Source: Blastopirellula marina (GTDB lineage: Bacteria; Planctomycetota; Planctomycetia; Pirellulales; Pirellulaceae). From it: a DNA stretch of 64,000 nt. The notes beneath the pieces were generated by a model. That model ran no database searches, was not told where the DNA came from, and saw only the letters and a list, made by a program, of their open reading frames with translations. This document shows positions 43,836 through 52,306 of the stretch, in pieces. A program made the position numbers and the translations under genes. Where the stretch lies: assembly GCF_002967765.1 (NCBI RefSeq), contig NZ_PUHY01000004.1, positions 124,001 to 188,000 on the forward strand, read 5' to 3'. Numbering within the stretch: position 1 is the first letter of the stretch; each line of letters starts with the position of its first letter.

Positions 43836-45929
43836 ATGGACCTGAAGAAACTACGAAACATCGGTATTTCGGCTCACATCGACTCCGGTAAGACGACTCT
43901 GAGCGAACGCATCCTGTTCTATAGCGGCCGTATTCACAAGATCGAAGAAGTCCGCGGTGGTGGCGACGGTGCGACCATGGACCACATGGAACTGGAAAAG
44001 GAACGAGGTATCACGATTACCTCGGCCGCAACCAGCGTTGCTTGGAATGGTCACCCGATCAATCTGATTGATACCCCAGGCCACGTTGACTTTACCGTTG
44101 AAGTGGAACGCTCGCTTCGCGTTCTCGATGGTGCGATCCTCGTGTTGTGCTCGGTGGGTGGTGTTCAGGCTCAGTCCCTCACCGTTGACCGTCAGATGAA
44201 GCGTTACAAGGTTCCGCGCCTGGCATTCATCAACAAGATGGACCGAACGGGTGCCAACCCCGATAGCGTGATCAAGCAGATGCGCGCCAAACTGGGCGTC
44301 GACGCGATTGCCTACCAGATTCCGATCGGTAAGGAAGAGAACTTCAAGGGTGTTGTCGACCTGATCGAAATGGAAGCCATTTACTACGATGGCCAACAAG
44401 GCGAAACGGTCCGCAAGGAAGCAGTTCCTGAAGACCTGGTCGAAACAGCACAATTGGCTCGTCACGACATGCTGGAAGCATTGTCGAACTACAGCGACGA
44501 GATCATGGAGTTGCTTCTGGCCGAAGAAGATGTGCCGAAAGAATTGATCTACAAGACCACCCACGACGCCGTGGTTGGCCTGCAGATCACGCCGGTCTTC
44601 ATGGGTACCGCGTTCAAGAACAAGGGCGTGCAAACGCTGTTGGACGCGATCGTGCGTTACCTGCCTTCGCCACTGGAAGTGAAGTACGCTGCGAACACCT
44701 TCCACGAATCGGAAGACAAGATTCCGCTGGCTTGCGATAACGACAAACCGTTTGTTGGTATGGCATTCAAGATCGTGGAAGATCCCTACGGTCAGTTGAC
44801 GTTCATGCGTATTTACCAGGGTAAGATTGAAAAGGGGCAACCTTACGTCAATCAGCGTACTGGTAAGACGGAGCGTTTCGCTCGTATTGTGCGTATGCAC
44901 TCGAACAAGCGTGAAGAAATCGACACTGCTGGTGCTGGCGATATTATCGCCGTGACCGGTATCGATTGTGCGTCTGGTGATACCTACGCCAAGGAACGTG
45001 AGTTCTGCTCGCTGGAAAACATCTTTGTGCCTATCCCGGTGATCAAGATTTCGGTCGCCCCGAAAAGCCGAGACGACAGCGACAAACTGAGCAAGGCGTT
45101 GCAACGTTTCCGTAAGGAAGACCCAACCTTCCACGTGTTCACCGATCCTGAGACGAACGAGACGATCATCGCAGGCATGGGTGAGTTGCACTTAGACGTT
45201 TACGTCGAGCGAATCAAACGCGAATACAAGGTGGAAGTCGTCACCGGCCCACCGAAGGTTTCGTACCGCGAAAGCCCGACGCAAATGGTCGAGTACAACT
45301 ACAAGCATAAGAAGCAGACGGGTGGTTCCGGTCAGTTCGCTCATATCGTGGGCAGCATGGAACCGCTTCCGCAGGACACCGAAGACGCCGAAAACTTCGT
45401 GTTCGAGGATAAGATCAGCCAGGGGCGTATTCCTAAGGAATACATCCCCGCCGTTATGCGTGGCTTTGAAGACTGCATGGCAAAGGGCCCATTGGCCGAA
45501 TTCCCCGTGGTCGGCATGAAGGTTACCCTTTCCGATGGTTCGTACCACGATGTGGACTCCTCGGAAATGGCGTTCAAGATTGCCGCCCAAGGCTGCTTCC
45601 GCGAGAACTTCATGAAGATGAAGCCGACTTTGCTCGAGCCGATCATGAACGTGGAAGTTGAAATTCCAGAAGCCTTCCAAGGTCCTGTTACTGGCGACAT
45701 CATCGTTCGCCGCGGTATGGTCAATCAGACCGACATGAATGGTGATACCACCGTCATTCGGGCTGAAATTCCACTCGCCGCGATGTTCGGTTACGCCACG
45801 GAACTGCGAAGCATGACGCAAGGTCAGGGTACCTTCAGCATGGAACTGGGTAGCTACAAGCCAACCCCGTCCCACATTCAGGAAGAAGTCGTCGCCGAAC
45901 GCAAGAAAGAATTGGAATTGGCGAAGTAA
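43836..45929 (+). CDS. fusA: Translation elongation factor G (mitochondrial/spirochete-like type)
   Basis: 697 aa. GTPase motifs: G1 AHIDSGKTT (the mtEFG1-type Ser in place of the usual His-Gly), the G2 region ERGITITSA, G3 DTPGHVDF and G4 NKMD. Domains II to V follow, with the domain IV motif YNYKHKKQTGGSGQ. The RGGGDGATMDHMELE insert and the IDSGKTT motif match the group with mitochondrial EF-G1 found in spirochetes and planctomycetes (spdEFG1). It catalyses ribosome translocation; in organisms with spdEFG1 and spdEFG2 recycling is done by the other. A terminator follows 30 bases after the stop. Confidence 0.96.
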   Translation: MDLKKLRNIGISAHIDSGKTTLSERILFYSGRIHKIEEVRGGGDGATMDHMELEKERGITITSAATSVAWNGHPINLIDTPGHVDFTVEVERSLRVLDGAILVLCSVGGVQAQSLTVDRQMKRYKVPRLAFINKMDRTGANPDSVIKQMRAKLGVDAIAYQIPIGKEENFKGVVDLIEMEAIYYDGQQGETVRKEAVPEDLVETAQLARHDMLEALSNYSDEIMELLLAEEDVPKELIYKTTHDAVVGLQITPVFMGTAFKNKGVQTLLDAIVRYLPSPLEVKYAANTFHESEDKIPLACDNDKPFVGMAFKIVEDPYGQLTFMRIYQGKIEKGQPYVNQRTGKTERFARIVRMHSNKREEIDTAGAGDIIAVTGIDCASGDTYAKEREFCSLENIFVPIPVIKISVAPKSRDDSDKLSKALQRFRKEDPTFHVFTDPETNETIIAGMGELHLDVYVERIKREYKVEVVTGPPKVSYRESPTQMVEYNYKHKKQTGGSGQFAHIVGSMEPLPQDTEDAENFVFEDKISQGRIPKEYIPAVMRGFEDCMAKGPLAEFPVVGMKVTLSDGSYHDVDSSEMAFKIAAQGCFRENFMKMKPTLLEPIMNVEVEIPEAFQGPVTGDIIVRRGMVNQTDMNGDTTVIRAEIPLAAMFGYATELRSMTQGQGTFSMELGSYKPTPSHIQEEVVAERKKELELAK

Positions 45930-45959
45930 GATTCACTTACGCCATTTTGCCATAAACAA

Positions 45960-45999
45960 CACCTCGGATTGGTCTCGCACCTTTCCGAGGTGTTTTTTT
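45960..45999 (+). terminator. Rho-independent terminator of the EF-G gene
   Basis: CACCTCGGA (45960-45968) pairs with TCCGAGGTG (45984-45992) and is followed by seven T. A textbook terminator, 30 bases after the fusA stop. Confidence 0.9.
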
Positions 46000-46172
46000 G
46001 CGCCTACTGCATGCAGAATTCAACTTCTCGGGTTGCCACGAATGGGTATTTTGGCGACTTTATTAGGGATTCGAGAGAAGTGGAAGCGAACGCATGTTTC
46101 CCTGACTCTCAGCACTCTCTCGCCGAAACACGGTAGCGAGAGCACGAGAAGTTTTCTGACGAGCAAACGCAC

Positions 46173-47330
46173 ATGAAATTCTTCGCCTTCCACCTGATGC
46201 CGTGGGATCGACTCCCGGACGATTTCGAGAAAAACCACAAGACCGCTTGGACGTGGTTGCCGAACGAGATCTTTGATCCGCAGCACGGCGGCGAGCTCTA
46301 CAACAACTATCTCGATCAGCTGGTGCTGGCCGATGAATTGGGCTTTGATGGGGTGTGTGTCAACGAGCATCATCAAAATGCTTACGGCACCATGCCCAGC
46401 CCCAACTTGATGGCATCGATCTTGGCTCGGCAGACCAAGAACTGCAAGATCGCGGTCGTGGGGAATGCGATTCCGTTTTACGATCCGCCGACGCGCTGCG
46501 CGGAAGAGTTCGCGATGATTGACTGCATCAGTGGCGGGCGACTGATCGCCGGCTTGGTGGTCGGAGGCGGACCAGAGTACTATAGCTTCTCAAAGAATCC
46601 CACATTCGCGCGGGAGATGTACCGCGAGGCGTTCGACCTGATCATGCGAGCTTGGACCGAGCCTGGTCCTTTCGAGCATTACGGCAAGCATTGGAAGCTA
46701 AAGTACGTAAACCCATGGCCACGTCCAATCCAGCAACCGCACCCACCAATTTGGATTCCGGGGGCCGGCAGCCGCGAGACAATTCAGTTCGTTGCTGAAC
46801 GTCGTTTTGCCTATATGGGTATTCCTTACTTCCACATGGACTTCTTCCAGCGGAATTTCGACATGTTCCGCGATGCTTGCGAGAAGTGTGATTACACGGC
46901 CGACCCCGAGCAGCTTGGTTGGCTGTTGCCGATCTACACGGCGGAGACGGACGAGCAAGCTTGGGCCGAGTACGAGCCACACCTGTGGTACTTCGTTAAG
47001 AAGTTGCTCAAGGGTTTGGTTGTCTTCCCGCCCGGCTACACGTCGGCTCGATCCATTGCCGGGATTCAAAAAGGGCTCCAGCAGTTCATGAGCACGTGTG
47101 AAACGCGCGAAGACATCGAGAAAGGTGGCTATGCGATCGTGGGTAGCCCCGAGACCGTTCGCCAGAAGCTTTCCGAGCGAATTCAGAAGCTGGGTGTTGG
47201 CAACTTGCTGGGCTTGTTCCAGCTTGGTACCTTGCCGCACGATTTGACCTGCAAGAGCATGAAACTGTTCGCCGAGAAGGTCATGCCTGGTCTTCGCGAA
47301 GAGTTGAACGTCGAGTCAGCCTTGTCTTAG
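46173..47330 (+). CDS. LLM-class flavin-dependent oxidoreductase (luciferase-like)
   Basis: 385 aa. It starts MKFFAFHLMPWDRLPDDFEK, with LGFDGVCVNEHHQNAYG (flavin-site block), ISGGRLIAGLVVGGGPEYY and WPRPIQQPHPPIWIPGAGS. This is the bacterial luciferase-like TIM barrel, which uses reduced FMN or F420 for monooxygenation or dehydrogenation. An alpha/beta hydrolase follows 72 bases later on the same strand, and an SDR faces them. Such combinations occur in breakdown of lactones, esters or nitrogen compounds, so a small catabolic module is plausible. The substrate cannot be named. Confidence 0.93.
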   Translation: MKFFAFHLMPWDRLPDDFEKNHKTAWTWLPNEIFDPQHGGELYNNYLDQLVLADELGFDGVCVNEHHQNAYGTMPSPNLMASILARQTKNCKIAVVGNAIPFYDPPTRCAEEFAMIDCISGGRLIAGLVVGGGPEYYSFSKNPTFAREMYREAFDLIMRAWTEPGPFEHYGKHWKLKYVNPWPRPIQQPHPPIWIPGAGSRETIQFVAERRFAYMGIPYFHMDFFQRNFDMFRDACEKCDYTADPEQLGWLLPIYTAETDEQAWAEYEPHLWYFVKKLLKGLVVFPPGYTSARSIAGIQKGLQQFMSTCETREDIEKGGYAIVGSPETVRQKLSERIQKLGVGNLLGLFQLGTLPHDLTCKSMKLFAEKVMPGLREELNVESALS

Positions 47331-47402
47331 GTTGGACTGTATCCGACATCAACCCGCTTCACCTTGAGGAGGTCAGGTCCCGTCTGACTCGCAAATAAAT
47401 CC

Positions 47403-48203
47403 ATGCCTAGCACTATCAAATCTGAAAACAAAACGCTCAACATCGCCGGCAAGAAAACCCAGCTTACGATTTTGGGAGAAGGCCCGCCCTTGCTTTACTT
47501 GCACTCGGCAGGGGGCGAGACTGAGCCCATCGCGTTTCATAAAAAGCTTGCCGAGAAGCACACCGTTTACTTGCCTGCGCATCCTGGGTTTGCTCTGAGC
47601 GAAGGACTTGACCGGATCGATGATATTAACGACATGGCATGGCACTATGTCGATTTGATCCAAGAGCTGGGGTTGGAAGACGTACCGGTGGTTAGTTACT
47701 CGCTTGGTGCTTGGATCGCCTCGGAAGTGAAGCTCCTTCGTCCGCGGTTGATTGGTCCCACGGTGATGATTGCCGCAGCTGGTCTTCATGTCGACGGTGC
47801 CCCAATGGCTGAGCTATTCATCGACGAATTCGACGATCTGCGAAAGCTTCTGTTCTTCAATCCGGAAAGCCAAGAGGCGAAGGACTACTTCCCAAGTGAC
47901 GTGAATGACCCTCGCATCTTAATGTGGCTACGAGCCCGCGAGGCAACGGCCCGAGTGGGATGGAACCCTTACCTGCACAATCCCAAGCTGTTGCAGCATT
48001 TGCATCGGCTTGATAGCCCGGTGCAACTGATTTGGGGCAAGCAGGACAAATTGATCCCCGCTGCCCACGGTGAGTATTATGCTGCGCATCTGCCAAATGC
48101 GAAGCTTATCGAATTAGAAGAGTGCGGGCACATGGTGCCGTACGAGAAAACCGAAGAAGCGGCAGAGATTGCGTTGGATTTCTTGCTAACGGAAAACGCG
48201 TAG
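47403..48203 (+). CDS. Alpha/beta hydrolase
   Basis: 266 aa. Hydrolase fold motifs: the strand and oxyanion loop LLYLHSAGGETEP, nucleophile elbow SYSLGAW (Ser), acid IWGKQDKLIP (Asp) and ECGHMVPYE (His). Length matches esterase/MhpC-like enzymes; no cap domain of note. Co-directional with the luciferase-like oxidoreductase and likely in the same transcript. The pair suggests oxidation followed by ester or C-C bond cleavage. Function beyond hydrolase is not resolvable. Confidence 0.93.
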   Translation: MPSTIKSENKTLNIAGKKTQLTILGEGPPLLYLHSAGGETEPIAFHKKLAEKHTVYLPAHPGFALSEGLDRIDDINDMAWHYVDLIQELGLEDVPVVSYSLGAWIASEVKLLRPRLIGPTVMIAAAGLHVDGAPMAELFIDEFDDLRKLLFFNPESQEAKDYFPSDVNDPRILMWLRAREATARVGWNPYLHNPKLLQHLHRLDSPVQLIWGKQDKLIPAAHGEYYAAHLPNAKLIELEECGHMVPYEKTEEAAEIALDFLLTENA

Positions 48204-48241
48204 AGATTTCGGGGTCTGCTCAGGTAAGGTGCTCGGTCGTA

Positions 48242-49051
48242 TTACACGTACCGATGCATCGGCAAATCATAATGCGGTGCCCAGCCGAGTGGTAGGGTGA
48301 CGCCAGTAATCCAGCTGGCTTCGTCCGAAACGAGAAAGGCAACTGCATTGGCGACATCGTGCGTGGCACCGACGCCGAGCGGGTGAACCGATTCAATGTC
48401 TTGGCGAAGTTTCTCCACCTCTTCGCGGGTTTCACATTCGTCGGCAAATCGCATCGCCATAGGCGTGGTTACGATTCCTGGCGCGACGGCGACGACACGG
48501 ATCTTCTTTGGCCCTAGCTCCCAGGCCAGCGATTGTGTGAAACCAGTGAGGCCAGCCTTGCTGGCACTGTAGACGGAGAAGCCGACACATCCACCGAGTC
48601 CTAGCGCGGACGCGACATTCAAGATCACTCCTCCTGGCGACGGCAGCAACGGCAAGAAGGTTCGCGTCATCCGAATCGCGCCTGTCAGATTAATATCGAG
48701 TAGTTGCTGCCACTCTGTCTCGCCGTAGTCTTCCAGATTGTGGCACAACTCGATACCAGCATTGTTAATCAGGAAATCAACTTTGCCAAAATGTTGTTCT
48801 ACGAGTGTCTTGAGTTCAGCAATTTGTTCGGCACTGGTGACATCACATGTATGAAAGAGATGGGGCGTGCCGAGGCGTTCGAGGCGTTTAAGGACTCGCT
48901 TCGGTTCGTGACGATTGGCGATGACGATTGAGGCCCCTTCTTTCGAGAGTCGCTCGACAATCGCTCCCCCAATTCCTCGATCGCTCGCTCCGGTTACTAA
49001 GGCAACTTTGTCGCTGAAACGTCCGGTAGGGGAGGCTGTTGAGTTGGCCAT
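48242..49051 (-). CDS. Short-chain dehydrogenase/reductase
   Basis: 269 aa from the ATG at 49051; a TTG three codons upstream is in frame. Classical SDR: cofactor loop VTGASDRGIGG, NNAGIELCHNLEDYG, catalytic VYSASKAGLTGFTQSLA (Tyr and Lys) and the ending VTLPLGWAPHY. The adenosine-site residues after strand 2 (VIANRHEPKR) favour NADP. It converges on the alpha/beta hydrolase gene with 38 bases between the stops. Probably a ketone or alcohol oxidoreductase; no substrate can be assigned. Confidence 0.94.
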   Translation of the reverse strand: MANSTASPTGRFSDKVALVTGASDRGIGGAIVERLSKEGASIVIANRHEPKRVLKRLERLGTPHLFHTCDVTSAEQIAELKTLVEQHFGKVDFLINNAGIELCHNLEDYGETEWQQLLDINLTGAIRMTRTFLPLLPSPGGVILNVASALGLGGCVGFSVYSASKAGLTGFTQSLAWELGPKKIRVVAVAPGIVTTPMAMRFADECETREEVEKLRQDIESVHPLGVGATHDVANAVAFLVSDEASWITGVTLPLGWAPHYDLPMHRYV

Positions 49052-49178
49052 TGTTTGCAAACCGATTGATTTGGTATCAAATGGGGCGTATCGTCGATAA
49101 GAGTCGATTTGTCGGACCTGGGAGGGCGATCGACGGCAACCATGGCTTTAGCCAGCGGTGGGATTCAAGAATGAATCG

Positions 49179-49239
49179 AGCCCCAAGGGCAAGGTAGAAG
49201 TTTCTTGAATCGATGGGCCTCTACCACGCCGTTGGGGCT
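49179..49239. repeat. Long imperfect hairpin downstream of sdhB
   Basis: AGCCCCAA (49179-49186) pairs with TTGGGGCT (49232-49239). The stem continues inward with two interruptions through GGC and GGTAGA to CTACC and GCC. It lies about 45 bases after the sdhB stop on the minus strand, so it may end or stabilise the sdhCAB message; no good T run follows. Confidence 0.6.
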
Positions 49240-49283
49240 GGGTTGTTAAATGCGGAGGCGAGATCACTCGCGACGTCAACCTG

Positions 49284-50138
49284 TTAGTGGGCTTTCGCTC
49301 CGCGGTCGAACCAGCGTCGTAGTGTATTGAAAGTCGTTTGGCGACCGATCTTACCGATACTCATGGTCAGGGGGATCTTTTTCGGACAAACTGCCACACA
49401 GTTCTGAGCGTTGCCGCAAATCTGAATGCCACCTTCTTGAGCCATCACGTCTAAGCGATCTCGAGCGATCATCTTGCCGGTTGGATGCAGGTTGAACAGA
49501 ACTACTTGGCTGATCGCAGCTGGGCCGACGAAGCCGCTGGTATAAGCGTCGGTCTTGCGATCTTCAAACGCTTCGTCCGATTCGCCGGATCGCTGCGTAA
49601 GTTCGATCTTGCCATATTGGGGACAGGCTTCCACGCAGCATCCGCAGGTCATGCATTCGCTGAGCGGGTAGGCGACTTCTTGGTCGTAACGCGACTGCTT
49701 CGGCCCAGGTCCTAGGTCATAATAACCGTCGGCTGGGATCCAGCCTTTGATCTTTTTCAGAGCGGTGAACATGCGGCTACGATCGACGAACAAATCGCGA
49801 ACGACGGGAAACTTCGTCATCGGACGAAGTTCGATTTCCAGGCCGTCTTCCAGCAATTTGTCGACCAGGGCTGAGCACGATTGACGCACCCGGCCATTGA
49901 TGATCATGGTACATGCCCCGCAAACTTCTTCCAGGCAGCCACAGTCCCAGCAAACGGGCGTGGTCTTTTGACCGCTGGAAGTCTTGGCCTTGGCTGCGAT
50001 TTTCTGCAGTACGCTGATCACGTTCAGCTCTGGCTCATAATCGAGCTCGAACCGCTGCCAATAGCTCGGTTTCCCCGGGCCATCTTGGCGGAGAATTTTC
50101 ACGTAGAAGGTCTTTGGCTTATTTGCGTGGGCAATCAT
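49284..50138 (-). CDS. sdhB: Succinate dehydrogenase iron-sulfur subunit
   Basis: 284 aa, ATG at 50138. Cluster-binding motifs: the 2Fe-2S set CWDCGCLEEVCGAC with a later C88, then CMTCGCCVEACPQYG and CGNAQNCVAVCPKKIP for the 4Fe-4S and 3Fe-4S clusters. The layout and a five-helix SdhC in the same operon match the Bacillus/epsilon type of quinone-linked succinate dehydrogenase. Electrons pass from the SdhA flavin through these clusters to the SdhC heme/quinone site. Gene order sdhC-sdhA-sdhB with 106 bases before this gene. Family call is firm. Confidence 0.95.
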   Translation of the reverse strand: MIAHANKPKTFYVKILRQDGPGKPSYWQRFELDYEPELNVISVLQKIAAKAKTSSGQKTTPVCWDCGCLEEVCGACTMIINGRVRQSCSALVDKLLEDGLEIELRPMTKFPVVRDLFVDRSRMFTALKKIKGWIPADGYYDLGPGPKQSRYDQEVAYPLSECMTCGCCVEACPQYGKIELTQRSGESDEAFEDRKTDAYTSGFVGPAAISQVVLFNLHPTGKMIARDRLDVMAQEGGIQICGNAQNCVAVCPKKIPLTMSIGKIGRQTTFNTLRRWFDRGAKAH

Positions 50139-50201
50139 CGGTTAGGCCCTATTGGCTAGTTTAATCGTTGACTTCTAGTCAGCTCACGATGTTGATTTGT
50201 T

Positions 50202-50238
50202 GGTCCGCCAAGCGGCAACTCGGTCCGCCAAGCGGCAA
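50202..50238. repeat. Tandem direct repeat, two copies of 17 bases
   Basis: GGTCCGCCAAGCGGCAA occurs at 50202-50218 and again at 50222-50238, period 20, in the gap between sdhA and sdhB on the minus-strand transcript. Each copy has an internal CCGC/GCGG inversion and could form a small hairpin. Confidence 0.7.
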
Positions 50239-50244
50239 TGCTCT

Positions 50245-52227
50245 CTAATTCGTCGCCGCAGCCTCTTGAGCGGCAGCTTTCTTCTTGGCTTTACGTTCTT
50301 TCCAAACGATGCTGATTTCCTCTGCGCCCACTAAGCCGTACAAACGTGGGCGTGGAGGTTCGATGCTGGTATCGACTTCTTCGTACGTTATGTTCACGTC
50401 GTTTCCGTCGTAGGTTGCGATCGAGCTCTTAAGGAACTTGTCGATGTTCGCCTCGAACTTGTCGCACCATTCTTCCGCTTGGCGACGATGTTCGGCCGGA
50501 TCGGTCGAAGTGAGGCCTGGCAATTCGAACTCAGGCTTGTAGTGGGCACCGCGGCATTCGTCACGAGCTAATGCGCCCTTGAGGATCGCTTCGGCGATGG
50601 GGAACATGTCCTGTAGGGCCTTGGTGAACAGCACGTTCTGATTCGACCAATTTCCCGTGTCGGACAGGGCACACTTCCAAGCACGCTGTTTGAGGTCGGC
50701 CAGTTTACCGATTGCCTCTTCCAGCTGGGAATTGACACGCACTACGGTTGCGGCGGCGGTCATCACATTGCCGAGTTCCTGATGGATCAGGTACGGATTT
50801 TCGTCACCGCTTTGTTTGAGCAACGCATCGTGCCGCCCTTGATGTTGTTTGACCGAGTCTTCGTACAGTGATTTCGGCTGATCGGCGGCTGTGGAACCTG
50901 GCTTCATGTTGCTTAACAGGGTTTCCAGGCCTGGTGCGACGAACAGGCCAGAGAAGATGCAGCTGAGTAGCGAGTTGGCTCCGAGGCGATTCGCGCCATG
51001 GTAGTGGTAATCCACTTCACCAATTGCGTACAGGTTGGGGATGTTGGTTGCCTGGTTGGTCGGGGACCCAGCCACCAAGCCACCACTTTCCTTCTTTGCG
51101 TAATTGGTCCACAAGCCACCCATTGAATAGTGAACGGCTGGGAAAATACGCATTGGCGTGTAGCAAGGATCAACACCTTGGAACTTGCGGTAGATATCGA
51201 GGATACCGCCCAACTTTCGGTTCAGCTCGCTTGCTTCGATATGCGTCAGGTCGAGGTAGACGCATTGTCGATCTTTTTCGACGCTCAGGCCATCATTCAC
51301 ACACACGTCGAAGATTTCACGCGTAGCGATGTCGCGCGGAACCAGATTTCCGTATTCCGGGTAGCGTTCTTCCAGGAAGTAGTAACGTTCGCCTTCGGGA
51401 ATGTCTTTCGGGCTACGTGTGTCGTGAGGCGTTTTAGGAACCCAAACACGTCCCCCTTCACCACGAGCACTTTCGCTCATCAAGCGAAGTTTATCGGCAC
51501 CTGGGATTGCGGTTGGATGGACCTGAATGAACTCACCGTTGCCATACTTCGCACCGGCTTGAACACAGCGACTGGCTGCACTTCCGTTGCAGGTCATCGA
51601 CATCGTCGAACGACCGTAGATCAGCCCGCAGCCACCACTGGCAACAACGACCGCATCCGCCGGGAACGAGCGGATTTCCATGCTGTAAAGGTCTTGAGCC
51701 GTGGCACCAACGCAAACGCCGTTCTCGTTCAACACAGGACCAAGGAAGTCCCACATCTCGTACTTCTTGACCATGCCTTCAACTTCCCAGCGACGAACTT
51801 GTTCGTCGAGGGCGTACAGAAGTTGCTGGCCCGTAGTGGCACCTGCGAAGGCAGTTCGCTTGTAGAGCGTACCACCAAAGCGACGTCGATCGAGAAAACC
51901 TTCTTGCGTGCGGTTGAACGTCACGCCGAGGCGATCCATCAGGTCGATAACCTTCGGAGCCCACATCGCCATCTCGTAGACTGGCGGCTGATGGTTCAGG
52001 AAGTCACCGCCGTAGACGGTGTCGTCGAAGTGCTTGTATTCGTCGTCTCCCAGTTGGCGTGTTGCGTCGTTGACGCTATTGATGCCCCCTTGAGCACACA
52101 CACTGTGCGAGCGTTTGACCGGCGTAAGGCTCATCAAGTCGACCTTGATGCCTAATTCGGCCAACTTCATGGTAGCGGCCAAACCGGCCAAACCACCACC
52201 GACAACCAGGACTCGCTTCTCTGCCAT
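50245..52227 (-). CDS. sdhA: Succinate dehydrogenase flavoprotein subunit
   Basis: 660 aa from the ATG at 52227, which has AGGTGG at the right distance; the ATG at 52233 lies directly against that site. FAD-binding KRVLVVGGGLAGLAAT opens the protein. A covalent-FAD His region HSVCAQGGINSV follows, with ERYPEYGNLVPRDIATREI, HYSMGGLWTN and the C-terminal ECRGAHYKPEFE. It oxidises succinate to fumarate in the cytosol-facing part of complex II. The alternative direction, fumarate reductase, cannot be excluded from sequence alone. Confidence 0.95.
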   Translation of the reverse strand: MAEKRVLVVGGGLAGLAATMKLAELGIKVDLMSLTPVKRSHSVCAQGGINSVNDATRQLGDDEYKHFDDTVYGGDFLNHQPPVYEMAMWAPKVIDLMDRLGVTFNRTQEGFLDRRRFGGTLYKRTAFAGATTGQQLLYALDEQVRRWEVEGMVKKYEMWDFLGPVLNENGVCVGATAQDLYSMEIRSFPADAVVVASGGCGLIYGRSTMSMTCNGSAASRCVQAGAKYGNGEFIQVHPTAIPGADKLRLMSESARGEGGRVWVPKTPHDTRSPKDIPEGERYYFLEERYPEYGNLVPRDIATREIFDVCVNDGLSVEKDRQCVYLDLTHIEASELNRKLGGILDIYRKFQGVDPCYTPMRIFPAVHYSMGGLWTNYAKKESGGLVAGSPTNQATNIPNLYAIGEVDYHYHGANRLGANSLLSCIFSGLFVAPGLETLLSNMKPGSTAADQPKSLYEDSVKQHQGRHDALLKQSGDENPYLIHQELGNVMTAAATVVRVNSQLEEAIGKLADLKQRAWKCALSDTGNWSNQNVLFTKALQDMFPIAEAILKGALARDECRGAHYKPEFELPGLTSTDPAEHRRQAEEWCDKFEANIDKFLKSSIATYDGNDVNITYEEVDTSIEPPRPRLYGLVGAEEISIVWKERKAKKKAAAQEAAATN

Positions 52228-52233
52228 TCCCAT

Positions 52234-52239
52234 CCACCT
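52234..52239 (-). promoter_or_regulatory. Ribosome binding site for sdhA
   Basis: AGGTGG, six bases before the ATG at 52227, supports that start over the ATG at 52233, which it abuts. Confidence 0.65.
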
Positions 52240-52306
52240 TTGGCTCTTGGGTTTTCAATTGGCGGCGTTTCTTCCTTCGATGAGAACCGAAAGAAGTCAC
52301 GTAGCT

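Noticed and set aside
43851-45191. Open frame of 446 codons antisense to the EF-G gene
   Set aside because: It is a reverse-frame shadow of fusA: it spans strongly conserved EF-G codons on the opposite strand and has no ribosome site or family match.
51130-52155. 341-codon plus-strand frame opposite sdhA
   Set aside because: It mirrors the SdhA coding sequence, has no start signal and shows no family resemblance.
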